A stretch of DNA of 64,000 nucleotides, taken from positions 124,001-188,000 of the forward strand of contig NZ_CP035686.1 of NCBI RefSeq assembly GCF_009665255.1, written 5' to 3'. Positions 32,713-39,066 of this stretch are shown here, one piece after another (the stretch's first letter is position 1; each line of letters starts with the position of its first letter). The stretch comes from Vibrio metoecus (GTDB taxonomy: Bacteria; Pseudomonadota; Gammaproteobacteria; Enterobacterales; Vibrionaceae). A model generated the notes under the pieces. It was not told the DNA's origin. It made no database searches and saw only the letters and a program-made list of their open reading frames with translations. The position numbers were made by a program, and so were the translations under genes.

Positions 32713-33972
32713 CTATAAGCGAATGGTCATTCCATCACTGAGCGACTGTCGATAAGCGCGCAGTGCGGGAATAAAGCCAATCACTATACCTGCCAGTTGT
32801 ACACTGCCGAGCAATTGCCACTCATAAGTCGTGAGCCCGGTCAGCGCAATTTGAATGCCGTACTGACTTGCAATCATCGGGGCTGCAACCGCGAGGAGCA
32901 GATAAAGAATGCTCACTCCCAGCGCAATCCCCAGTAAGGTTAGCACGCTGGCTTCACTTACCAATAAAGCAAACACATGCTGTGGTCTTGCTCCCATGGC
33001 CCGCAAGATGGACATCTCTCGACGTCGTTCTTGCAAACTGGTCAGCAAGCTACTGAGCATGCCGAGCAGCCCTGCAACCACCACAAAAACCGAGACGGCC
33101 ATCAGGGCTTGTTCTGCGACCGACATCATGCCCCACAGCTCATGCAGTGCTACGCCGGGCATAATAGCGCTGAGCGGTTCTGCCGGATAGTCATTGATCT
33201 GTCGCTGCAAGGCAAAAGTTTGGATTTTTGATTTAAGTCCAATCAGCATTGCGGTGATTTGTTTGGGGGTAAAATCGCGCTTGGCGAGCTGCTCAGCACT
33301 TGGCTGGTGGCCAAGATTAGCACCAGACTCCCACCCGACATGAATCGCTTCTATCGCTTCTAAGGAGACATGCACGGTTTTATCGACTGGCGTGCCTGTA
33401 GGAGCCAAGATGCCGACCACCGTAAACGGTAAATTATCGTGGCGACTAAACCCGACATCACTGATGCCGTGAGCAATAACCACTTTGCTGCCGATCTGAT
33501 AACCGAGAGCTTTGGCCACATCGGAGCCGATCACGGTTTCAAACAGGCCGTTGAACTCTCGACCTTGAGAAAATGTCAGAGGTTGCTTACTGCCGTAACG
33601 ATAATGCTCGAAATAGCTGTGATTGGTACCTAAAACGCGAAACCCTTTGTGTGAATCGCCCAAGGAGATGGGGATTGTCCATTTGACTGCGCGATGTTGG
33701 CTAAACTCTTGATAGCTTAGCCAATCAATATTGTTGGTGGCGTTACCAATGCGAAATACCGAGTAGAGCAGCAAATTGACCTGCCCTGAGCGCCCCCCCA
33801 CGATCAAATCCGTACCCGAAATGGTGTTGGCAAAGCTCTCTTTGGCTTGGGTGCGGATTCGCTCGACCCCCAGCAGCAACACCACGGCGATGGAAACGGT
33901 CAACACCGTTAGCAGTGCCGTGGCTTTACGATTGAGTAAACTTTTCCACGCCAGATTGATGATCACTTTCAT
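32713..33972 (-). CDS. FtsX/MacB-type ABC transporter permease of the zinc (zrg) locus
   Basis: 419 residues from ATG 33970-33972, with GGGAGG 6 bases upstream. One N-terminal membrane segment (about 17-36, ATALLTVLTVSIAVVLLLGV), a large periplasmic MacB-PCD-like domain (about 40-280), then three C-terminal segments of an FtsX domain with the coupling-helix motif RRREMSILRAMGARPQHVF. This four-span layout is that of MacB, LolC/E and FtsX, not of classical zinc importers such as ZnuB. Its ATG overlaps the ATPase stop (ATGA), so the two are translationally coupled partners. Confidence 0.9.
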   Translation of the reverse strand: MKVIINLAWKSLLNRKATALLTVLTVSIAVVLLLGVERIRTQAKESFANTISGTDLIVGGRSGQVNLLLYSVFRIGNATNNIDWLSYQEFSQHRAVKWTIPISLGDSHKGFRVLGTNHSYFEHYRYGSKQPLTFSQGREFNGLFETVIGSDVAKALGYQIGSKVVIAHGISDVGFSRHDNLPFTVVGILAPTGTPVDKTVHVSLEAIEAIHVGWESGANLGHQPSAEQLAKRDFTPKQITAMLIGLKSKIQTFALQRQINDYPAEPLSAIMPGVALHELWGMMSVAEQALMAVSVFVVVAGLLGMLSSLLTSLQERRREMSILRAMGARPQHVFALLVSEASVLTLLGIALGVSILYLLLAVAAPMIASQYGIQIALTGLTTYEWQLLGSVQLAGIVIGFIPALRAYRQSLSDGMTIRL

Positions 33973-34685
33973 TGCCAACCTCCCGCACGATTCAGCGTCG
34001 GTAAGTGGATACTGCGTTCAAAGAGTTTTTCTAGTGTTGGATCATGGCTAACGAAAACTAAAGTCGAGCCGACACGCTCTGCCTCTTCGCGCAGCAAGGC
34101 AATAAACGCTTCACGGTTATCAAAATCGAGGGCGGAGGTGGGTTCATCGGCGATGATCAGTTTGGGCTCGCCAATTAATGCTCGCGCTGCGGCAACACGT
34201 TGCTGCTGGCCGATGCTCAGCTCGGTTACGGGTTTATTCAGTAACGCGTTGGACAGGTGTAACCTTTCTAGGAGCGATTGCGCTTTTTGCGGCAAAGAAC
34301 CACTGACTTGCTGTTTGCGCAGCGCGGAAAAATGGCACGGTAAGGTCACGTTATCTAAGACTGAGAGATAAGGCAGTAAGTTAAATTGCTGAAAAATATA
34401 GCCAATGTGATCAGCGCGAAAGCGATCACGCTGGCTGGCACTTAGGGTGCGCATATCGCAACCGAGCAAAGCAACGCTGCCTCGTGTTGCGAGGTTAATA
34501 CCGGTCAATAAACTCAGTAAGGTGGATTTGCCACAGCCACTTGGGCCTTTGACAAACAGGTGTTCCCCTTTGGCGACCTGTAAATGGGCAATCTCCAACG
34601 TGGGAGTGCTGGCACCCGGCCAGCCGAAAACCACTTCATTCAACTCAATGACGGATGAAGCAGGATCAGAACGGTGAGCAGGCAT
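33969..34685 (-). CDS. ABC transporter ATPase of the zinc (zrg) locus (LolD/MacB type)
   Basis: 238 residues from the second of two adjacent ATGs (34685; the first, 34688, is only 2 bases from AAGGAA). Walker A GPSGCGKSTLLSLL (about 43-56), Q-loop FQQFNLLPYLSVLDN, signature ELSIGQQQRVAAARAL (LSIGQ in place of LSGGQ), Walker B IIADEPTSALD, switch His in FVSHDP. The sequence type is that of LolD/MacB ATPases. It overlaps the permease by 4 bases and is separated from zrgA by a strong hairpin. Confidence 0.92.
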   Translation of the reverse strand: MPAHRSDPASSVIELNEVVFGWPGASTPTLEIAHLQVAKGEHLFVKGPSGCGKSTLLSLLTGINLATRGSVALLGCDMRTLSASQRDRFRADHIGYIFQQFNLLPYLSVLDNVTLPCHFSALRKQQVSGSLPQKAQSLLERLHLSNALLNKPVTELSIGQQQRVAAARALIGEPKLIIADEPTSALDFDNREAFIALLREEAERVGSTLVFVSHDPTLEKLFERSIHLPTLNRAGGWQ

Positions 34686-34719
34686 CATGGTTCCTTAATG
34701 TTTTGGCACTTCAAACGTT

Positions 34720-34749
34720 GTGAGGGGTAAGTGGTCACTTACCCCTCAC
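34720..34749. repeat. 14-bp perfect intercistronic hairpin between zrgA and the ABC ATPase gene
   Basis: GTGAGGGGTAAGTG (34720-34733), GT, CACTTACCCCTCAC (34736-34749): exact complement over 14 bp. It starts 6 bases after the zrgA stop on the minus strand and is not followed by a U-run there. It is more likely a processing or stability element that sets different levels for zrgA and the transporter than a full terminator; partial termination is possible. Confidence 0.8.
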
Positions 34750-34755
34750 TGTTTA

Positions 34756-35406
34756 TTACAAGCTGATGCGGGTTTGTTTCGCGTTCAGTTGTAGCGCACT
34801 TTGCTGCTTTTCGGTTAGCACATTAACTTGGATTTTCTCTGTGCTTGGGAAATGCTGGAACCATTGGGTATCAATTTGTTTTAGCTCGTCAATTGCTTCA
34901 CAGTGGAATTGATACTGTACAGTGAACGTGCCGTGTTGATGCTCTTCATCATGCTCATCGGCTTCATGATCGTGACCTTGGTGATCATGGGCGGCGTGGT
35001 CATGTTCGCTATGATTGTGTGCAGTGTCGTGGTCATGTGCTTCACCCTCTTGATGAGAGTGATGATCTTCATGTTCCTCACCGCCTAAATTGTGTTTGAT
35101 CAGCACATCGCGAGTTTCACATTGGGCTTTATTGTTCAACACAAACAGTTTTTCTGGGTGGTGTAGTGCCTCTAAGGCATTTTCGAGCGCTTGCTTTTGT
35201 GCGTCATCTTGTGGTGCGTGTTCGAAACCGACCACATCGGCTCCCGGCGCTGTTACTTCAATCAGTACATCGTGACCATCTTGGGCGATGTTGAGCTCGA
35301 CTTGACCGTGAACATGGGCTTCGTGCTGGCGATGCTGATGATCAGCCAATGCGTTGCCAGACAGGGTTGCGCCGACCATCAGCGCGAGGAATGTTGGGTA
35401 ATGCAT
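34756..35406 (-). CDS. zrgA: ZrgA-type (DUF2796) His-rich periplasmic zinc protein
   Basis: 216 residues. Signal peptide to about residue 21 (LSGNALA), then DHQHRQHEAHVHG at the mature N-terminus. Residues about 112-158 form a dense His/Asp/Glu tract (for example HDHDTAHNHSEHDHAAHDH), and two cysteines occur at 96 and 169. This is the DUF2796/ZrgA family, named after the zinc-regulated zrgABCDE genes of V. cholerae (recalled). Expected to bind zinc in the periplasm and pass it to the adjacent ABC system. AGGAG lies 6 bases before the ATG. Second gene behind a Zur-like box. Confidence 0.9.
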   Translation of the reverse strand: MHYPTFLALMVGATLSGNALADHQHRQHEAHVHGQVELNIAQDGHDVLIEVTAPGADVVGFEHAPQDDAQKQALENALEALHHPEKLFVLNNKAQCETRDVLIKHNLGGEEHEDHHSHQEGEAHDHDTAHNHSEHDHAAHDHQGHDHEADEHDEEHQHGTFTVQYQFHCEAIDELKQIDTQWFQHFPSTEKIQVNVLTEKQQSALQLNAKQTRISL

Positions 35407-35419
35407 GAATAACTCCTAA

Positions 35420-35456
35420 TTAAAACAAAAGAAACAATCGGTTTGGTTTGTTTTAA
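35420..35456. repeat. 10-bp AT-rich inverted repeat between the DUF2607 gene and zrgA
   Basis: TTAAAACAAA (35420-35429) and TTTGTTTTAA (35447-35456) are exact complements around a 17-base spacer, overlapping the end of the DUF2607 gene and lying just before the zrgA ribosome-binding site. It could act as a weak attenuator or a processing site. Confidence 0.6.
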
Positions 35457-35743
35457 GCCGCTGGCGGTGAGCGAGCAAAATAGGAGAGCAGTAACTGGGC
35501 GCGTTGGATGGGGCGTTCAACGCTCACTTGTGGAGCCTGTTGGCGCCAACAGGGAAGTACCCACTGCGCAGTTTTAAGGCCGTGAGCGGCACTAGCAAAC
35601 AACTGACAGTCGTGCTGTAAGTGGTGCTCAGGATGCAGATCCAATTGGTGGTCAATCACCGCCACGTTGAACCAAAGCGCCAGCACCACAGTGAGCATTG
35701 CCACTATGGATAAGCGAGTTGGACGTAGCTGGTGTACCGACAT
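35453..35743 (-). CDS. DUF2607-family small membrane protein with a His/Cys cluster, first gene of the zinc locus
   Basis: 96 residues. One hydrophobic segment (about 12-30, SIVAMLTVVLALWFNVAVI) is followed by DHQLDLHPEHHLQHDCQLF, where His32, His37, His40, His41, His44 and Cys46 form a probable metal-binding cluster on the periplasmic side. It has the look of the small DUF2607 proteins found in vibrios. It is the gene nearest the Zur-like box and upstream of zrgA. A metal-relay or membrane-anchored sensor role is inferred only from composition and context. Confidence 0.8.
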   Translation of the reverse strand: MSVHQLRPTRLSIVAMLTVVLALWFNVAVIDHQLDLHPEHHLQHDCQLFASAAHGLKTAQWVLPCWRQQAPQVSVERPIQRAQLLLSYFARSPPAA

Positions 35744-35768
35744 AGTGCGTGACCTTGGGTGATTGACG

Positions 35769-35787
35769 GTTGTTATAATATAACAAC
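35769..35787. promoter_or_regulatory. Zur box (perfect 19-bp palindrome) controlling the zinc locus
   Basis: GTTGTTATAATATAACAAC: 9-bp arms around a central A. It matches the proteobacterial Zur consensus core (TGTTATAATATAACA). It covers the -10 of the minus-strand promoter, the ideal position for repression when zinc is plentiful. Confidence 0.88.
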
Positions 35788-35802
35788 TCTCAAATCAGGC
35801 AA
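35775..35802 (-). promoter_or_regulatory. promoter of the zinc locus
   Basis: On the minus strand TTGCCT (plus 35797-35802), 16 bases, TATTAT (plus 35775-35780). The -10 lies inside the Zur palindrome; transcription would start about 25 bases before the DUF2607 ATG. Confidence 0.7.
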
Positions 35803-35843
35803 GCGATGATTCAGAGGTATTGGAATGAGTTGGTAGCCGAGAA

Positions 35844-35879
35844 ATAAGGGGAGAAAGTTAGTCCTTACTCACCCCTTAT
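35844..35879 (-). terminator. probable terminator of ytfJ
   Basis: ATAAGGGG (35844-35851) and CCCCTTAT (35872-35879) enclose a 20-base loop that can pair further; the minus-strand continuation is TTTCTCG. It separates ytfJ from the zinc-locus promoter. Confidence 0.55.
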
Positions 35880-35897
35880 CTTTGTTCTGTAGGTCAG

Positions 35898-36449
35898 TTA
35901 CAAGTTTTGTTGAATCAAGCCGAGTACGGTTTGGATTTCAGCATCACTCAGTGCGCCTTCTTTGACAAACAGCACTTTACCTTGTTTATCCTGCACTATG
36001 ATGGCGGATGATTCCGCTTGCAGTTGCCATGCTTGGGCCACCAAACCGAACTCATCGAGCACCATGGAAGACCAAGGAAACTCTTTCTTGCTGTCTTGTG
36101 CCGACGATTTTACGAATGACCCCGTACCCCAAATCGCATCATCTTGGTTGATGATGGTGGTGGTTTGGTAGCTGTCGGCCGGGAATTTGGAGGCGGTAAT
36201 TGCTGTCATTAACGGAGCGTTCAGTGCTTTCGAACTGCTGCGCCCTGCGATGGCTTGAATGACACGAACTTTGCCGAGTAGATCGGCTGAGCTCCATTTC
36301 TGATAATTGACATTTTTGTCTTGTAGTACGATTTCGCCGTACTTGTCGACGCCAACGGCTGGCACCGCGCTACCGAGAGTGAGGTTGTGCGCGAACGCTA
36401 GAGTAGGAGAGCATGCCAAGAGTAAGGCGATAAGTGTTTTATTTTTCAT
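35898..36449 (-). CDS. ytfJ: YtfJ-family periplasmic thioredoxin-fold protein
   Basis: 183 residues. Signal peptide ending SPTLAFA, then HNLTLGSAVPAVGVDKYGEI. The middle (VRVIQAIAGRSSSKALNAPLM) sits where peroxiredoxin/thioredoxin-like proteins carry the active-site Cys, but no Cys is present in the mature protein, so it is not a classical thiol oxidoreductase. In E. coli ytfJ is also near msrA and tamAB. Function unknown. Confidence 0.88.
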   Translation of the reverse strand: MKNKTLIALLLACSPTLAFAHNLTLGSAVPAVGVDKYGEIVLQDKNVNYQKWSSADLLGKVRVIQAIAGRSSSKALNAPLMTAITASKFPADSYQTTTIINQDDAIWGTGSFVKSSAQDSKKEFPWSSMVLDEFGLVAQAWQLQAESSAIIVQDKQGKVLFVKEGALSDAEIQTVLGLIQQNL

Positions 36450-36493
36450 GGTTTTGTTTCCTCAGGTTGAGCAAACAAAGGTATAGCACACAA

Positions 36494-36520
36494 ATGAGGG
36501 GAAAGAGAAATTCCCCTCAT
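36494..36520 (-). terminator. hairpin between msrA and ytfJ
   Basis: ATGAGGGGAA (36494-36503), 7-base loop, TTCCCCTCAT (36511-36520): ten exact pairs. On the minus strand it follows the msrA stop and is followed by TTTG only, so termination may be partial, allowing read-through into ytfJ. Confidence 0.6.
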
Positions 36521-36530
36521 CAGGATCTCT

Positions 36531-37169
36531 TTAGAGTGTGGTGTGTGGCGGGAAGCACACGCCAGTACCACCAAGCCCACAATATCCATTAGGATTCTTA
36601 GCCAGATATTGTTGATGGTAGGTTTCTGCAAAGTAGTACGGGCCTGCCGGCAAAATCTCAGTCGTAATCGATGCACGTTCACGGCTTGCAAGCAGGGCTT
36701 GGTACTCCGCTTTTGAGGCTTCGGCGATGTCTCGTTGTGGCTCGGTGAAGTAATAGATCGCAGAGCGATACTGAGTACCACGATCATTGCCTTGGCGCAT
36801 ACCTTGAGTTGGGTCATGACGCTCCCAAAAGGCTCGCAGCAGTTCACTCAGTGGTAGGCGTTGTGGATCAAATACCACTCGTACCACTTCGGTATGTCCA
36901 GTTTGTCCTGTACACACTTCTTCATAGGTTGGATTGGGCGTAAAGCCACCTGCGTAGCCGACCGAGGTAGAAATGATGCCATCTAATTGCCAAAACAGAC
37001 GTTCTGCTCCCCAAAAACACCCCATGCCAACTAAAATCTGTTGTTGGCCATCTTGCGGCTCTGCCGAGAGTGAACTGCCATTGACGAAGTGGGTATCTTC
37101 AACGTTCATCGCGGTATCACGACCGGGAAGGGCGGTGTGCGCTGTAACCATAATGTTTTTGTCGAGCAT
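36531..37169 (-). CDS. msrA: Peptide-methionine (S)-S-oxide reductase MsrA
   Basis: 212 residues. The catalytic motif is VGMGCFWGAERLFW with the nucleophile Cys51; YAGG and TGHTEVVRVVFDP are typical MsrA segments, and the resolving Cys residues lie near the C-terminus (YCGLGGTGVCF). It repairs S-methionine sulfoxide in proteins and free Met-SO. SD AAGGAA lies 5 bases before the ATG. No signal peptide, so cytoplasmic. Divergent from tamA, the same neighbourhood as in E. coli. Confidence 0.96.
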   Translation of the reverse strand: MLDKNIMVTAHTALPGRDTAMNVEDTHFVNGSSLSAEPQDGQQQILVGMGCFWGAERLFWQLDGIISTSVGYAGGFTPNPTYEEVCTGQTGHTEVVRVVFDPQRLPLSELLRAFWERHDPTQGMRQGNDRGTQYRSAIYYFTEPQRDIAEASKAEYQALLASRERASITTEILPAGPYYFAETYHQQYLAKNPNGYCGLGGTGVCFPPHTTL

Positions 37170-37350
37170 GATATTTCCTTATTGAAGTGGGTGACGTGCT
37201 GTCTCTTTGAATATGGCAAGCAGCAACGTCCTGATTATCTTCGATACAGACCGGAGATTTAACCGTTTTCATACAGACGCAGCGATGCATTGACGCTATG
37301 ATGCCCCTGTAGCAAAAATGTCACCGTTGTATAACGAGTTTAAATCAAGC

Positions 37351-39066
37351 ATGAGACGAAAATCACTCCCCGCCTTACTCTCGCTCTGGTTGTTTTCAGC
37401 CGTATCTTACGCCGATGTGAAATTAGAGATCACAGGCTTAAGTGGTGCAGAGAAAGATAACGTCGATGCCTACCTGTCGTCGATCGCTCCTCAGGATTAT
37501 TCCACCAGCTTGCGTTTTCAATCCCAGCTAGAAAAAAGCATTACCGAAGCGCTGAATGCACTCGGCTATTATCATGCTAGCCTGCATTTTACGGTGTCAG
37601 AAGATAATCAGCGCTTAAGTGTGGCGGTCACCTTAGGCGAGGTGACCCGTTTTAGTGAAGTGGATATTGTGATCAGCGGTGAAGCGGAAAATGATCGTGA
37701 TTTCCAACGGCTAATCCGACGCAGTGGTTTAAAAGTGGGCCAGTCGCTCAATCATAGTTTGTATGACAATTTAAAATCAGGGATCCGCAATCTTGCACTG
37801 CAAAAAGGCTACTTTAATGGTGACTTTCAAGATAGCCGACTGGAAGTGATCCCTGAACTGAATCAGGCGCGAGTGAAATTGCATTTCGATAGCGGGATTC
37901 GTTATCAATTTGGTGCAACAACGGTAGAAGGCAGTCAAATTGATGAAAATCGAGTGATGTCGCTGCGCCCTTTCAAGCAAGGTGATCCGTATTTAGTCTC
38001 GCAAGTCGGTGAATTTAACCAAAATCTTTCCAATACGGATTGGTTCTCTTCGGTGTTTGTGGAACCCGATTTATCGCAGCTAGATCAAGGTCGAGAGTTA
38101 CCGATGAAAGTCTCGCTCGCTCCACAAGCGCGTAACCAATTGGAGACCGGTTTGGGGTATTCGACGGATGTCGGGGTACGTGGCTCATTAAAGTGGAAAA
38201 AACCTTGGGTCAATAGTCTAGGCCACAGTTTCGATAGTAGCTTTTCCCTTTCGGCACCAGAACAAACCATCACGGCGGGCTACAAAATACCCTTGGATGA
38301 TGTGTTGCATGAGTATTACCGCATTCAGTATGGCATGAAGCATGTCGATAAGCGTGATACCGAGAGTTTGGAATCGAACCTTGCGTTAGAGCGGCATTGG
38401 CAGCTCGATGGTGGATGGCACCGCACGATATTTATCCGCTATCTGTTAGAAAACTATGAGCAAGGTTTGCAAGACGATAATAGCCAGTTTTTACTGCCGG
38501 GGGTGACTTACACCCGCACGCGGACTCGCAGCTCTGGCAGTTTGCTCACCTGGGGTGACAAACAAACCATCACTCTTGAATATGGTGATCCGAAACTGAT
38601 TTCGGCAACGCGGGTTGCACGTGTGCAAGCGGGATCATCATGGTTGCGGACATACGCACGCAATCACCGTGGCTTAATCCGAGTGGATGGTGGTGCGAAC
38701 CTTGCTGACCAATTTGATCAACTTTCCCCCTCATTACGTTTCTTCGCTGGTGGCGATAACAACTTGCGTGGTTACGGCTATGAATCGATTTCACCGAAAG
38801 ACGCCAGTGGGGCATTAACGGGAGCGAAATACATTGCGACGAGCTCGATCGAATATCAATACCGCTTAACCGGTAATTGGTGGGCGGCGATGTTTATGGA
38901 TGTCGGGGATGCGTTTAACGATAACCCAGACTGGAAAAAAGGTGCGGGGGTCGGCGTGCGCTGGGTTTCTCCTGTCGGCCCGATTCGTTTGGATTTCGCA
39001 TGGGGGCTCGATGCCAATCCGGGTGAAGCGTTTAAAATCCACTTCACCTTGGGGCCCGAACTATGA
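37351..39066 (+). CDS. tamA: TamA, outer-membrane Omp85-family component of the TAM complex
   Basis: 571 residues from ATG 37351, chosen because MRRKSLPALLSLWLFSAVSYA is then a normal signal peptide; an in-frame ATG at 37318 would put 11 polar residues in front. Three POTRA domains (about 22-260) are followed by a 16-strand Omp85 barrel. FAGGDNNLRGYGYESISPKD holds the conserved (V/L)RGY/F motif of the family, and the C-terminus ends in a barrel strand. With TamB it spans the periplasm, helping autotransporter assembly and, by recent work, phospholipid transport to the outer membrane. It overlaps tamB by 4 bases. Confidence 0.95.
   Translation: MRRKSLPALLSLWLFSAVSYADVKLEITGLSGAEKDNVDAYLSSIAPQDYSTSLRFQSQLEKSITEALNALGYYHASLHFTVSEDNQRLSVAVTLGEVTRFSEVDIVISGEAENDRDFQRLIRRSGLKVGQSLNHSLYDNLKSGIRNLALQKGYFNGDFQDSRLEVIPELNQARVKLHFDSGIRYQFGATTVEGSQIDENRVMSLRPFKQGDPYLVSQVGEFNQNLSNTDWFSSVFVEPDLSQLDQGRELPMKVSLAPQARNQLETGLGYSTDVGVRGSLKWKKPWVNSLGHSFDSSFSLSAPEQTITAGYKIPLDDVLHEYYRIQYGMKHVDKRDTESLESNLALERHWQLDGGWHRTIFIRYLLENYEQGLQDDNSQFLLPGVTYTRTRTRSSGSLLTWGDKQTITLEYGDPKLISATRVARVQAGSSWLRTYARNHRGLIRVDGGANLADQFDQLSPSLRFFAGGDNNLRGYGYESISPKDASGALTGAKYIATSSIEYQYRLTGNWWAAMFMDVGDAFNDNPDWKKGAGVGVRWVSPVGPIRLDFAWGLDANPGEAFKIHFTLGPEL

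Noticed and set aside
34881..35081. Short ORFs on both strands inside the His-rich part of zrgA
   Set aside because: The repetitive His/Asp codons (CAT/GAT/CAC) keep several frames open; only the zrgA frame has a signal peptide and family match.
36446..36847. 133-codon minus-strand ORF over msrA/ytfJ
   Set aside because: It is a different frame of msrA, whose catalytic motif and family match are clear; no family resemblance.
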